A stretch of DNA of 64,000 nucleotides from Pararhizobium sp. A13 (lineage in GTDB: Bacteria > Pseudomonadota > Alphaproteobacteria > Rhizobiales > Rhizobiaceae), in NCBI RefSeq assembly GCF_040126305.1, contig NZ_CP149510.1, forward strand, positions 2,429,001 through 2,493,000, read 5' to 3'. Made by a program: the position numbers and the translations under genes. The notes beneath the pieces were generated by a model. It saw nothing but the letters and a program-made list of their open reading frames with translations. It was not told the DNA's origin and did not search any database. This document shows positions 21,945 to 31,459 of the stretch, in pieces (the stretch's first letter is position 1; each line of letters begins with the position of its first letter).

Positions 21945-22841
21945 CTAGGAAACCCCGCTGATGAAGCCCCGGATTTCGGCGAGCAAATCCGGGCGGTGTA
22001 AAAGTGGGGCGTGGCCTTGGCCCGCAGCGGCCACAGATCTCATGCGTGGATGCCGCTCCGCCATCTCGGCGAATGTCGCTGGCGAGAGGATCGCGGAGCT
22101 TTCTCCCCGGATCGTCATCAAAGGCACCGGTTTCAATCCTTCGTAAAGCGTCCAGAGGTCTGCCATCGGGGTTTCCCCGGTGATGTTTCTCAGCGGCTCG
22201 ATCAGGGCCGGATCGAAATCCGCGACGATCATGCCGTCCTTTTCCCTGAAGATGGCTTTTGCCATGTCATCCCAATCCGCCTGATCAAGGGCCGGGAACG
22301 CGTCGCCGTGCACGCGCTTGAGACTTTCAACCGCCTCGTCCCAGGATTGCAGGACCGGCTGTGCCTCCAGATATTGACGGATCAGGAGCAGTCCGCTGGT
22401 CTCGATAACCGGTCCAATGTCGTTGAGAATGACGCCACGCAATAGGGTCGGGCGCATCGCGGCAAGCAGGTGGAGGATCAGGCCGCCGCGTGATGTCCCG
22501 ATGAAAATTGCCTGCTCAACATCGAGCACGGCGCATGCGGTGAGCACATCCTCTGCCTCGACCGGAAGCTGATAGTGGCTCTTGTCCGGGTCCCAGGCGG
22601 AAAAGCCGCGGCCGCGATAGTCGAGTGCTACGACGCGGCGCGGTCTGTCTGGGTGGGTGGAGAGCTGCTCCGCCAGAAGGTGAAAGTCGCGGCTGTTGCG
22701 GCTGAGCCCGGCCAGGCAAACGATCGGCAGCGTTCTCTTCGTCTGTGGGTTGTCATGGCCGTAGTCACGGGCATAAAGCTGCAAACCGTCGCTTGCGGAG
22801 AAAAAGCGCTCCGTAAAACTCGCCTTGATTGAATGTGTCAC
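21945..22841 (-). CDS. Alpha/beta hydrolase
   Basis: This 298-residue protein has the alpha/beta-hydrolase fold. The oxyanion region is PIVCLAGLSRNSRDF, the nucleophile elbow is GTSRGG near residue 120, and the likely catalytic His is in GQGHAPLLHRPD near the C-terminus. The GTG start at 22841 has an ideal AAGGGAGA four bases upstream; earlier ATG codons lack one. The substrate is unknown. It is convergent with the porin and divergent from nothing, standing alone before the lytic transglycosylase gene. Confidence 0.85.
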   Translation of the reverse strand: MTHSIKASFTERFFSASDGLQLYARDYGHDNPQTKRTLPIVCLAGLSRNSRDFHLLAEQLSTHPDRPRRVVALDYRGRGFSAWDPDKSHYQLPVEAEDVLTACAVLDVEQAIFIGTSRGGLILHLLAAMRPTLLRGVILNDIGPVIETSGLLLIRQYLEAQPVLQSWDEAVESLKRVHGDAFPALDQADWDDMAKAIFREKDGMIVADFDPALIEPLRNITGETPMADLWTLYEGLKPVPLMTIRGESSAILSPATFAEMAERHPRMRSVAAAGQGHAPLLHRPDLLAEIRGFISGVS

Positions 22842-22966
22842 GGGTTCTCCCTTCATTTCACATCGGAGAACCATAGCGAATCGCGGTGCTGCGGAAAGAG
22901 GGGCGGTGTTTGGTTTTCAACCGACCAGGCTGCACACCACCTTCTTCGGCTTACGGAAAGCGTGCT

Positions 22967-25039
22967 CTAACGCCCCAAGCGCAGATCATGAACGATATCG
23001 GCCGTCTGCCCGAGCCGGGATTTGTAGACCTGATAGTTCTCCATCACCCGCTGCACATAGTTGCGGGTTTCTGCAAAAGGAATGCGTTCGATCCAATCAA
23101 CCACATCGTCGATCGATTTGCCGCGCGGATCGCCATAGCGGCCGATCCATTCGGGCACGCGGCGCGGGCCGGCATTGTAGGCGATGAAGGTGAGAATGTA
23201 GGAGCCGCCGAAATCGTCGATCTGTTCGCCGAGATATTGCGCGCCGAGCGTCGCATTGTAGGCCGTGTCGGTCGTCAACCGCTCCTTCGAATAGGCAAGG
23301 CCGAGACGCCCGGCGACGCCTTTTGCCGTGCCGGGCAGAATCTGCAAAAGCCCGCGCGCATTCGCCGGCGAAATGGCCGCAGGATTGAAGGCGCTTTCCT
23401 GGCGGGCGATGGCATAGGCGAGCGCCTTTCCGGAGCCGCTGATGTTGGCGGTCGCGGGAATGACGCCGATCGGGAAGGCAAGAGCGGCGACATCGATGCC
23501 GCGGCCGAAAGCAAGCTTGCCGATCTGCAGTGACAGCTGATGGCCCCCGGCCTTTTCTGCGCGGGCGGAGAGGATGGCAAGTTCTCCCGGGCTCGTCAGT
23601 TCTTCGGCCAACGCCCGGTAGAGGCTGTCAGCGCGCCAGCCGTGACCGGCCGCTTCGAGACGGGCAATGGCGCGAACCGCCTCGCGGCTCTCGAACCGTG
23701 AACGATCATCGGCGCTCGGCGACGGATAGGTGACATTCAGAGACTTCCGGCCGAGACGGGCAGCGGCAAGTTGACCGTAAAAGGTGCCAGGCAGGGTGGC
23801 TGCCTTGGCATAATATTCGTCCGCATTGCCGGGAGCGCCCGCCTCGACGGCGCGGCCCAGCCAGTACCAGGCGCGTGAAACCGAGATCGGCCTGTTGGAT
23901 GCCTGCAGGATGCGCCGGAAATGCTGGGCTGCGGTCGCCGCGTCCTCAAGCCCGCGTAGCGCATACCAGCCGGCATGAAATTCGGCGTCGACAACATCCA
24001 CCGGATCGGTTGCGACGTGCTTCGCCGCTATCCGGTAGGCGGCCTTGAACTTGCCCTGATCGAGCAGTCCCCGGCTGACGATCCGCTGCTCGACCCACCA
24101 TTCTGCGGGGTTGACGAGGGCATCCTTGTCCTTCGGCAGATCGGCGAGCAGCTTTGCCGCCTCCTCGTATTTTTCCTGCTTGCGCAAATATTCGACACGA
24201 ATGAAGAGGTAGGCAGGTTCCTTGTGCCATGAAGGATCGACAGCAGCGATGAGCGCTGCGGAGTTGCTGGCCTTTTTCGCAACACCCACCCAAGCTCGGT
24301 AGAGAGACTGGGCCTTGCCGAGATCGCTAAAGCGGGCTGCCTGATCCTGACGGCCGCGATAGAGCAGCATTTCCATTCGCCGTTTGTGATCGGCGGTTGT
24401 CAGGAGGCTTGGAAATTCTGCGAGAATCTTGGTTTCGGTCGCCTTGTCGAGAGCGTCTTTCGTCCAAAGGGCGCGCAGCAGTTTCGCAGCGGCAGTCTTG
24501 TCTCCATTCGCCTGGAAAGCGCGGGCGAGGATAATTGTGCCATCGGCGGTTTCCGGCCGCGTCGTGCCAAAGGCCGAGAGCACGTCGGATGCGGGCGGAT
24601 TCTCGCGGTAGAGCGCATGTTCGGAATTGGCGCGTAGCGCGCCAAGCCCCGGCCAGCCCTTCAATTCCCGTTGGGCTGCTGCAATTTCATAGGAGGGAAC
24701 GCCTTTCTGGCCGGAAACGGCGATCGCCCAAGTGAGAATGTGGCGATCGAGCGTGCCCTCGGCCATGGCGTCGCGGGCTGCGATGGCGCCTTGGGGGTCC
24801 TTGTTGGAAAGAGCGTCGAGCCCTGCCTTGAGGTTTGAATTGATCGGCACTGTAGCGCTCGCCGAGACGATAGAGCCGGTGACGTCCTGAGATGGGGATC
24901 GGCGGGTTTTCGCGAGAACCTGGGGTTTGAAGCTTGGCAGCGGGGTCTGGTTTTCCTGTGCATATGCGGCGACGGCCAAGAACATGATCACCGATGCGCC
25001 GAGCATCGTAATCATCCGGCGAGACTTATGTGCGCGCAT
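22967..25039 (-). CDS. Soluble lytic murein transglycosylase
   Basis: This 690-residue protein has an N-terminal export signal (RMITMLGASVIMFLAVAAYAQ), a ~450-residue superhelical region of TPR/Slt70-like helical repeats, and a C-terminal SLT domain. The catalytic Glu is in the IARQESAFNPAAISPANARGL block, with AGLLQILPGTAK and YNAGPRRV motifs following. It cuts the glycan strand of peptidoglycan with formation of 1,6-anhydro-muramic acid in the periplasm. ATG 25039 gives a normal signal peptide; ATG codons further upstream would add 25 residues. Length fits Slt of rhizobia. Confidence 0.93.
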   Translation of the reverse strand: MRAHKSRRMITMLGASVIMFLAVAAYAQENQTPLPSFKPQVLAKTRRSPSQDVTGSIVSASATVPINSNLKAGLDALSNKDPQGAIAARDAMAEGTLDRHILTWAIAVSGQKGVPSYEIAAAQRELKGWPGLGALRANSEHALYRENPPASDVLSAFGTTRPETADGTIILARAFQANGDKTAAAKLLRALWTKDALDKATETKILAEFPSLLTTADHKRRMEMLLYRGRQDQAARFSDLGKAQSLYRAWVGVAKKASNSAALIAAVDPSWHKEPAYLFIRVEYLRKQEKYEEAAKLLADLPKDKDALVNPAEWWVEQRIVSRGLLDQGKFKAAYRIAAKHVATDPVDVVDAEFHAGWYALRGLEDAATAAQHFRRILQASNRPISVSRAWYWLGRAVEAGAPGNADEYYAKAATLPGTFYGQLAAARLGRKSLNVTYPSPSADDRSRFESREAVRAIARLEAAGHGWRADSLYRALAEELTSPGELAILSARAEKAGGHQLSLQIGKLAFGRGIDVAALAFPIGVIPATANISGSGKALAYAIARQESAFNPAAISPANARGLLQILPGTAKGVAGRLGLAYSKERLTTDTAYNATLGAQYLGEQIDDFGGSYILTFIAYNAGPRRVPEWIGRYGDPRGKSIDDVVDWIERIPFAETRNYVQRVMENYQVYKSRLGQTADIVHDLRLGR

Positions 25040-25340
25040 CAAAAACCCCACGCTTCCCCGTGCCAGTCTCTCATTTGGCGATGCAATTGTTAACGAAAGG
25101 TTACCCGCTTCCATTCAATCCCATAAATATCGGCGCTTCCACGCCAGCGGTGGTTGCGCCCTGAAATGCATAAAAACGCCGCTTATGCCGGAGAAATAGA
25201 CGGGAACCGGCGATGAATGGCGTGATAGAGTGCTTGCCGCAAGCACCTCACATGATTATGGTGCGCCAGTTTTCTAACCATGAAATGCGGCCAAAGCGTG
25301 GGTTGGTTTCAAGCTTCCCGGGCGCCGTCAGGAGTCGTGC
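25040..25340. other. Intergenic between slt and dapA
   Basis: The two genes are divergent here, so both promoters must lie in these 301 bases. No clear operator or hairpin was seen. AGGAG at 25329-25333 is the dapA ribosome-binding site. Confidence 0.6.
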
Positions 25341-26225
25341 ATGTTCAAGGGATCCATTCCCGCTCTCGTCACCCCGTTCACCGCTTCCGGAGCAGTCGAT
25401 ACGGATAGTTTTGCCGCGCATGTCGAATGGCAGATCAGCGAAGGCAGCCACGGCCTGGTGCCAGTCGGCACCACCGGTGAATCGCCGACCCTGTCGCATG
25501 CCGAGCATAAACGCGTGGTTGAACTGTGCATCGAGACCGCGGCAAAGCGTGTGCCGGTGATCGCAGGTGCGGGATCAAACAATACAACCGAGGCTGTCGA
25601 ACTGGCGCAGCACGCCGAAAAGGCCGGGGCCGATGCCGTTCTCGTGGTGACCCCCTACTACAACAAGCCGACCCAGAAGGGGCTTTTCGCCCATTATGCG
25701 GCGATCGCCGAGAGCGTGAAGCTGCCGATCGTCATCTACAATATTCCCGGCCGTTCGGTGGTGGATATGAGCGTCGAGACGATGGCAGCCCTTCACAAGG
25801 CCTATCCGTCGATCATGGGCGTCAAGGATGCGACCGGCAAGATCGAGCGCGTCTCCGAGCAGCGCATGGCCTGCGGTTCCGGGTTCGTCCAGCTTTCGGG
25901 CGAGGACGCGACGGCGCTTGGCTTCAACGCTCATGGCGGCGTCGGCTGTATCTCGGTCACGGCCAATGTCGCGCCGCGCCTCTGCGCCGAATTCCAGGAG
26001 GCGACGCTTGCCGGCGACTATGCCAAGGCTCTGGAATATCAGGACAAGCTGATGCCGCTGCACAAGGCGATCTTCATGGAGCCCGGTCTCTGCGGGGCCA
26101 AATATGCGCTGAACCGGCTGCGCAAGATGAGCCGCACCGTCCGTTCGCCTCTGCTGTCGACGCTTGAGCCGTCAACCGAGGCCGCCATCGATGCAGCGCT
26201 TCGCCATGCGGGGCTGATGAACTGA
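25341..26225 (+). CDS. dapA: 4-hydroxy-tetrahydrodipicolinate synthase
   Basis: This 294-residue TIM-barrel enzyme condenses pyruvate and aspartate semialdehyde, the first step of the lysine and diaminopimelate branch. Hallmarks are GTTGESPTL (about residues 43-51), [10 protein letters not shown], the catalytic Tyr in IYNIPGR (Y133) and the Schiff-base Lys in GVKDATGK (K162), nearly the same numbers as E. coli DapA. Length is standard. Its stop overlaps the smpB start (TGATG), a pairing conserved in rhizobia. Confidence 0.98.
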   Translation: MFKGSIPALVTPFTASGAVDTDSFAAHVEWQISEGSHGLVPVGTTGESPTLSHAEHKRVVELCIETAAKRVPVIAGAGSNNTTEAVELAQHAEKAGADAVLVVTPYYNKPTQKGLFAHYAAIAESVKLPIVIYNIPGRSVVDMSVETMAALHKAYPSIMGVKDATGKIERVSEQRMACGSGFVQLSGEDATALGFNAHGGVGCISVTANVAPRLCAEFQEATLAGDYAKALEYQDKLMPLHKAIFMEPGLCGAKYALNRLRKMSRTVRSPLLSTLEPSTEAAIDAALRHAGLMN

Positions 26226-26701
26226 TGGCACCCAAAGGCAGCCAGCGCGTGGTCAAGAGAATTGTCGCGGAGAACCGGAAGGCCCGCTTCAACTACGAGA
26301 TCATGGACACCTACGAGGCCGGTCTGGTTCTGACCGGCACCGAGGTCAAGTCGTTGCGCGAGGGCAAAGCCAATATCGCCGAATCCTACGCCACCGACGA
26401 AGGTGGTGAGATGTGGCTGATCAATTCCTATCTGCCGGAATATCTGCAGGCAAACCGCTTCAATCATGAGCCGCGTCGCCGCCGCAAGCTGCTTCTGTCG
26501 AAACGGGAGGCCAGCCGGCTTCAGAGCGCGATCAATCGCGAGGGCATGACGCTCATTCCGCTCAAGATCTATTTCAACGATCAGGGCAGGGCGAAGCTCG
26601 AGCTGGCACTGGGCAAAGGCAAGAAGCTGCATGACAAGCGTGAGACCGAGAAGGAACGCGACTGGAACCGGCAGAAGAGCAGGCTCCTCAAGGATCACTG
26701 A
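26225..26701 (+). CDS. smpB: SsrA-binding protein SmpB
   Basis: This 158-residue protein binds tmRNA and delivers it to stalled ribosomes. The conserved core [29 protein letters not shown], the KLLLSKRE block, the LIPLKIYF strand and the basic tail ([15 protein letters not shown]) are present. The length is normal. It is translationally coupled to dapA. A bidirectional terminator follows. The tmRNA gene itself was not found in this window. Confidence 0.98.
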   Translation: MAPKGSQRVVKRIVAENRKARFNYEIMDTYEAGLVLTGTEVKSLREGKANIAESYATDEGGEMWLINSYLPEYLQANRFNHEPRRRRKLLLSKREASRLQSAINREGMTLIPLKIYFNDQGRAKLELALGKGKKLHDKRETEKERDWNRQKSRLLKDH

Positions 26702-26724
26702 TCCTGACACACCCCTCAAAATTC

Positions 26725-26758
26725 AAAGGACCGGTCTCAAGTGGCCGGTCCTTTCGGT
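26725..26758. terminator. Bidirectional terminator between smpB and the NYN gene
   Basis: AAAGGACCGG-tctcaagtgg-CCGGTCCTTT is a perfect 10-base stem with A- and T-rich flanks. It serves the convergent ends of smpB (plus) and the NYN gene (minus). Confidence 0.85.
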
Positions 26759-26759
26759 T

Positions 26760-27338
26760 TCATTCGTTGATGTCGACGGTGGTTGGTTCGACGACGCGGG
26801 GCGCTCGCTCGGAGGGGTCGCGACCGACTTCGGCCTTGAGACTGACCAGTTCGATGAAGTGATCGGCCTGACGGCGCAGGTCATCGGCGATCATCGGCGG
26901 CTGTGTCGACATGGTCGAGACCACCGAGACTTTGCGTCCCTTGCGCTGCAGCGCTTCCACCAGTGTTGTGAAGTCTCCGTCTCCAGAGAAGATCACAAGG
27001 TGATCGACCGTTTCGGACTGTTCCATCGCGTCGATGGCCAGTTCGATGTCCATGTTACCCTTGATTTTCCGCCGGCCGAGCGAATCGGTAAATTCCTTCG
27101 CGGGCTTTGTCACAACCTTGTAACCGTTGTAGTCTAGCCAGTCGATCAGCGGGCGGATGGACGAGTATTCCTGGTCCTCGATCAGCGCCGTGTAATAGTA
27201 GGCGCGAAGAAGGTAGCCGCGCTTCTGGAAAGCCTTGAGCAGCTTGCGATAATCAATGTCGAAACCAAGGCTTTTCGAGGCCGCGTACAGGTTCGCGCCA
27301 TCGATGAACAGGGCGATTTTTTCGCGGGGGTCGAACAT
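26760..27338 (-). CDS. NYN-domain (LabA/DUF88) protein
   Basis: This 192-residue protein has the NYN fold, a PIN-like RNase family. The acidic residues are in KIALFIDGANLYAASK (D14), in NMDIELAIDAM and in HLVIFSGDGDFTTLVEAL. It is found near smpB and rpoZ across rhizobia and is thought to act on RNA; no substrate is known. The short C-terminal tail after residue 165 is basic and unstructured. It is convergent with smpB and shares the 27.34-27.96 kb upstream region with rpoZ, though in divergent orientation. Confidence 0.9.
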   Translation of the reverse strand: MFDPREKIALFIDGANLYAASKSLGFDIDYRKLLKAFQKRGYLLRAYYYTALIEDQEYSSIRPLIDWLDYNGYKVVTKPAKEFTDSLGRRKIKGNMDIELAIDAMEQSETVDHLVIFSGDGDFTTLVEALQRKGRKVSVVSTMSTQPPMIADDLRRQADHFIELVSLKAEVGRDPSERAPRVVEPTTVDINE

Positions 27339-27430
27339 CGTTTTATCCTTTTTGTTGTCTCAATGTTTTTTTGATTTTCAACCTGGCCGCGCCCGAGTGG
27401 GAACCAGTGCGGAATAATCCCGCTTACATT

Positions 27431-27485
27431 AAGATTTCCTCATATGCTAGCCATCTAAAAGATTTCTTGATATGCCAGCCATCTA
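27431..27485. repeat. Tandem 27-base direct repeat (period 28)
   Basis: Two copies of a 27-base unit starting AAGATTTC and ending CAGCCATCTA/TAGCCATCTA lie at 27431-27457 and 27459-27485, differing at 3 positions. It may be a duplicated binding site. Confidence 0.75.
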
Positions 27486-27487
27486 AG

Positions 27488-27519
27488 CCGGAATTTGCTT
27501 TAATCTAAAAAAATTCCGG
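27488..27519. repeat. Inverted repeat CCGGAATTT/AAATTCCGG
   Basis: Perfect 9-base arms flank a 14-base AT-rich loop, directly after the tandem repeat. There is no adjacent T-run, so an operator is as likely as a terminator. Confidence 0.65.
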
Positions 27520-27958
27520 TTGGAATAGCTATTTTTCGCACTTTTTTGCTAAAAATGAGAATTTTGTGGCTTTATTTGGGATTCTTTTTGCCGACATCGT
27601 GTCGAGCATCCTGTTTAAGCCGGTATCCTCCCTCCCAGAATGACAATAAGCTTTAGAGGCATTCAATCATCATTTATGAGGATGTCAAAGCCTATCGATG
27701 GACCGTGATTGCTCGGAGTCGCTTGGCATGGGCATCTGGCGGCTGCTGATTGCGCGGATATCTTTTTCTGCGATGCAGGAAAAACTTGAATTTGTCCGCT
27801 TTTGATTGTATCGGGCAGGTTAATTCCTGAAATCGGAGCCACGCATACCGTCAGGCCGACGGCTGGCCGGGCTCCGATGTTGTTAATCAGCGCAAGCGAC
27901 GGATCATTTCAGGGTATCCGCGATTGAAGCTGCGCTCTCGAGACCCAAAGGACAGGCA

Positions 27959-28366
27959 ATGGCCCGCGTCACTGTTGAAGATTGCATCGACAAAGTCGAT
28001 AACCGTTTCGAACTCGTCCTTCTGGCAAGCCACCGCGCCCGCCTGATCTCGCAGGGTGCTGCGATCACCATCGACCGCGACAACGACAAGAACCCGGTGG
28101 TTGCTCTGCGCGAGATTGCAGATGAAACGTTGTCTCCCGGCGATCTGAAGGAAGACCTGATCCACTCGCTGCAGAAGCATGTCGAAGTGGACGAACCCGA
28201 ACCCGATCCGTCGTCGATGATCAGCGGCGATGCCGCTGCGGCCTTCGCTGAAACGGCTGAAGATGATGATCAGCCGGAGCCGATCACCTTCGATCGCATG
28301 TCGGAAGAAGAGCTGCTGGCCGGCATCGAAGGTCTGGTTCCGCCGGAAAAAAGCGACGACTACTAA
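27959..28366 (+). CDS. rpoZ: RNA polymerase omega subunit
   Basis: This 135-residue protein opens with the omega signature [29 protein letters not shown] and continues with [26 protein letters not shown]. Omega helps fold the beta-prime subunit and, with it, forms a ppGpp site. The long acidic C-terminal tail (about residues 80-135) is typical of alphaproteobacterial omegas. It is followed by a terminator and then by the ppGpp synthetase gene, an arrangement kept in most proteobacteria. Confidence 0.97.
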   Translation: MARVTVEDCIDKVDNRFELVLLASHRARLISQGAAITIDRDNDKNPVVALREIADETLSPGDLKEDLIHSLQKHVEVDEPEPDPSSMISGDAAAAFAETAEDDDQPEPITFDRMSEEELLAGIEGLVPPEKSDDY

Positions 28367-28462
28367 GCCGTTGCTCGTCCGGCTTGTCGCCGGACGCGAC
28401 GCTCTGACGCAATGCCGCGTTTTCGTTCAGAAATCGCGTAAAGCCGGTATTTGCAAAGCAGT

Positions 28463-28498
28463 GCGCCACTCCTATGATTGGCGCACTTTTTCTTTTCC
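28463..28498 (+). terminator. Rho-independent terminator after rpoZ
   Basis: GTGCGCCA-ctcctatgat-TGGCGCAC is a perfect 8-base stem followed by TTTTTCTTTT. A weaker GTCCGGC/GCCGGAC hairpin lies at 28377-28395. The terminator separates rpoZ from rsh, so rsh needs its own promoter or readthrough. Confidence 0.88.
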
Positions 28499-28523
28499 GG
28501 ATATCTCCTGGAGCCGCTAGCGG

Positions 28524-30746
28524 ATGATGCGCCAATACGAGCTCGTTGAGCGCGTTCAAAAATACAAGCCCGATGTAAACGAGGCGCTGCTGAACAAGGC
28601 CTATGTTTACGCCATGCAGAAACATGGCCAGCAGAAGCGGGCGAGCGGCGACCCCTATATTTCCCATCCCCTCGAAGTCGCTGCGATCCTCACCGAGATG
28701 CATCTCGATGAATCGACCATCGCGGTAGCACTTCTGCACGATACGATCGAGGATACGACGGCGACACGTGCCGAGATCGACGATCTGTTCGGCGAGGACA
28801 TCGGCGCTCTTGTCGAGGGGCTGACCAAGATCAAGAAGCTCGATCTGGTGACCAAGAAGGCCAAGCAGGCGGAAAACCTGCGCAAGCTGCTTCTGGCGAT
28901 TTCCGACGATGTACGCGTGCTTCTCGTCAAGCTTGCCGACCGACTGCACAATATGCGCACGCTCGATCATATGTCGGCGGAAAAGCGCGCGCGGATTTCC
29001 GAGGAGACGATGGATATCTATGCGCCGCTTGCCGGCCGCATGGGTATGCAGGACATGCGCGAGGAACTCGAGAACCTCTCGTTCCGCCATATCAATCCCG
29101 AAGCCTTCGAGACGGTCACCCGCCGCCTGAACGAATTGTCGACGCGCAACGAAGGGCTGATCAAGAAGATCGAGGACGAACTAGGCGAACTCATTCTGGC
29201 AAGGGGACTGGTGGGCGCCGTCGTCAAGGGCCGGCAGAAGAAACCCTATTCGGTCTTCAAGAAGATGCAGTCGAAGTCGCTCTCCTTCGAGCAACTGTCC
29301 GACGTCTGGGGCTTCCGCGTTATCGTTGCGGATATCCCGGATTGTTACCGCGCGCTCGGCATCGTTCATACCCGCTGGCGCGTCGTGCCCGGCCGGTTCA
29401 AAGACTACATCTCGACGCCGAAGCAGAACGACTATCAGTCGATTCACACCACGATCGTCGGACCCTCCCGCCAGCGCATCGAACTGCAGATCCGGACGCG
29501 GCACATGCATGAGATCGCCGAATACGGGATTGCTGCGCACACGCTCTACAAAGACAGTGTCGAGCCGGCCGGCGACGTCAGGATGTCGCCGAAGTCCAAT
29601 GCGTATTCCTGGCTGCGCCGGACGATCGAGTCTCTGGCGGAAGGGGACAATCCGGAAGAGTTCCTTGAGCATACCAAGCTCGAACTGTTCCAGGACCAGG
29701 TCTTCTGTTTCACCCCGAAAGGTCAGTTGATCGCCTTGCCGCGTGGTGCGACGCCGATCGATTTCGCCTATGCCGTCCATACCAATATCGGCGACACCTG
29801 CGTCGGGGCAAAGATCAATGGCCGCATCATGCCGTTGGTCACGCGACTGAACAACGGCGACGAAGTGGAGATCGTCCGCTCCGGCATTCAGGTGCCGCCG
29901 CCGGCCTGGGAAGAAATCGTCGTCACCGGCAAGGCGCGCGCCGCCATCCGCCGCGCCACCCGCGCTGCCGTGCGCAAGCAATATTCCGGGCTTGGCTACC
30001 GCATTCTCGAGCGCACGTTCGAACGGGCGGGCAAGTCGTTTACCCGCGAGGCGATGAAGCCGGTCCTGCATCGTCTCGGCCACAAGGATATCGAGGATGC
30101 GATCGCAGCCGTTGGTCGCGGCGAGCTTTCCTCGCTTGACGTGCTGCGCGCCGTCTTCCCCGATCATCAGGACGAGCGCGTCACGGTGAAGCCACAGGAC
30201 GAAGGCTGGTTCAATATGCGCAGCGCCGCCGGCATGGTGTTCAAGCTGCCAAACCGGCCGAAGGACATGTTCGACATGCTTGAGGGGGAGGGGCCGGAAG
30301 CGCTGCCCATTCGCGGGCTGTCGGGCAATGCCGAAGTTCATTTCAGCGCCTCGGGCGCCGTGCCAGGGGACCGCATCGTCGGCATCATGGAAAAGGACAG
30401 GGGCATAACGATCTATCCGATTCAGTCCCCCAGCCTGCAGAAGTTCGACGATGAGTCCGAGCGGTGGATCGATGTGCGCTGGGACCTCGACGAAGCGAAC
30501 AACACCCGCTTCATGGCCCGCATACAGATCAATGCGCTGAACGAGCCCGGTACGCTTGCCGAAATTGCCCAGTCGATCGCGACCAGCGACATCAACATCC
30601 GCACGCTCTCGATGGGCCGGGTGGCCGCCGATTTCAGCGAGTTCCAGCTCGATCTGGAAGTCTGGGATCTTCGCCAGCTCAATCACCTGATTACCCAGAT
30701 CCGCGAATTGCCCAGCGTTTCCACGGTCAAGCGCGTCTTCGAGTGA
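28524..30746 (+). CDS. rsh: Bifunctional (p)ppGpp synthetase/hydrolase (Rsh)
   Basis: This 740-residue RelA/SpoT homolog makes and degrades (p)ppGpp. The hydrolase HD motif is intact (LLHDTIEDT, H72-D73). Next comes the synthetase domain with RFKDYISTPKQNDYQSIHT, then a TGS domain (CFTPKGQLIALPRGATPIDFAY, about residues 395-460), and a C-terminal ACT domain (QINALNEPGTLAEIAQSIA, about 665-740). Alphaproteobacteria usually have this single bifunctional enzyme. A 9-base stem hairpin overlaps the stop codon. Confidence 0.97.
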   Translation: MMRQYELVERVQKYKPDVNEALLNKAYVYAMQKHGQQKRASGDPYISHPLEVAAILTEMHLDESTIAVALLHDTIEDTTATRAEIDDLFGEDIGALVEGLTKIKKLDLVTKKAKQAENLRKLLLAISDDVRVLLVKLADRLHNMRTLDHMSAEKRARISEETMDIYAPLAGRMGMQDMREELENLSFRHINPEAFETVTRRLNELSTRNEGLIKKIEDELGELILARGLVGAVVKGRQKKPYSVFKKMQSKSLSFEQLSDVWGFRVIVADIPDCYRALGIVHTRWRVVPGRFKDYISTPKQNDYQSIHTTIVGPSRQRIELQIRTRHMHEIAEYGIAAHTLYKDSVEPAGDVRMSPKSNAYSWLRRTIESLAEGDNPEEFLEHTKLELFQDQVFCFTPKGQLIALPRGATPIDFAYAVHTNIGDTCVGAKINGRIMPLVTRLNNGDEVEIVRSGIQVPPPAWEEIVVTGKARAAIRRATRAAVRKQYSGLGYRILERTFERAGKSFTREAMKPVLHRLGHKDIEDAIAAVGRGELSSLDVLRAVFPDHQDERVTVKPQDEGWFNMRSAAGMVFKLPNRPKDMFDMLEGEGPEALPIRGLSGNAEVHFSASGAVPGDRIVGIMEKDRGITIYPIQSPSLQKFDDESERWIDVRWDLDEANNTRFMARIQINALNEPGTLAEIAQSIATSDINIRTLSMGRVAADFSEFQLDLEVWDLRQLNHLITQIRELPSVSTVKRVFE

Positions 30747-30765
30747 TGCCGCGTTTGCGGCATCA
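30744..30765 (+). terminator. Hairpin overlapping the rsh stop
   Basis: TGATGCCGC-GTTT-GCGGCATCA is a perfect 9-base stem that begins at the rsh stop codon. No T-run follows, so it may be an mRNA-end stabiliser rather than a true terminator. Confidence 0.55.
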
Positions 30766-30862
30766 CCGAATAGGGAAAGCCTTTCCTGCGTCCTTCTGAA
30801 AGACCGGTTGTTCCACGCGGTTCTTCGTGGGAACATGCCATTCTTCTCGGACGGAGGATGCG

Positions 30863-31450
30863 ATGCGTGCACTGCTGCGAGCACTGGCTTTCGGACTTGT
30901 CCTGGGACTGCCTGCGGATTTTTCGGTCGCGGCAGATACCAATCTTCAATTGTTCGGACGGGATGTCGGCAAGGAAAAGGCCTATGCCTGCTATGCCCGG
31001 ACATACACCAAGGCGCATCTCGCCAGTCATCCCGATCAGAACGTCCGCGACATGATGGTTTTCGTCGATAGCTACGAGGACGAGGGTGGCGCCGGCCGTC
31101 AGTATATCCTGGGCATGTCGGTCAATTTCCGCCAGTTGAAAAGACCCTACAGCGTCTATGGCGGATGTTCCGCCGGCACGGATGGAAAACAGGCCCTGCA
31201 CTGCGGCATTGAATGCGACGGCGGCACCATCGCCGTCCGCATCAAGGACAAGAATTCCATCCTCCTCGATATTCCCGACGGCGCGCGGGTCAGCGACGAA
31301 GAGGGCGAGGAGGAATTGAGCGACTTGCCCGAAGGCGCCAAGTTCGGATCGGACGACAAGATTTTCCGTCTCGACCGCACGGCACTTTCGAGCTGCCTGC
31401 CGCTTGCTTCCGACGAGGAAACCAAGGCCGCTCTGCTGGCGGCGCATTGA
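30863..31450 (+). CDS. Exported protein of unknown function (195 aa)
   Basis: This 195-residue protein has a signal peptide (RALLRALAFGLVLGLPADFSVAA). The mature part has several cysteines (KAYACYART, VYGGCSAG, ALHCGIECDGG and LSSCLPLA), consistent with disulfides in the periplasm. No enzymatic motif is recognised. ATG 30863 has GGAGGATG just upstream; an earlier ATG at 30827 would bury the signal peptide. It is 9 bases before a DsrE-like gene and probably co-transcribed. Confidence 0.75.
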   Translation: MRALLRALAFGLVLGLPADFSVAADTNLQLFGRDVGKEKAYACYARTYTKAHLASHPDQNVRDMMVFVDSYEDEGGAGRQYILGMSVNFRQLKRPYSVYGGCSAGTDGKQALHCGIECDGGTIAVRIKDKNSILLDIPDGARVSDEEGEEELSDLPEGAKFGSDDKIFRLDRTALSSCLPLASDEETKAALLAAH

Positions 31451-31459
31451 GGTGGTGTC

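Larger units (their letters stand above)
27339..27958. other. 620-base intergenic between the NYN gene and rpoZ
   Basis: Both genes are transcribed outward from this AT-rich stretch. It contains a 28-base-period direct repeat (27431-27485), a 9-base inverted repeat (27488-27519), and T-rich tracts around 27530-27590. No gene or known RNA motif was recognised. Confidence 0.6.

Noticed and set aside
29181..31004. A 607-codon minus-strand frame over rsh
   Set aside because: Shadow of the rsh gene; composition is Gly/Arg/Asp-rich without any domain.
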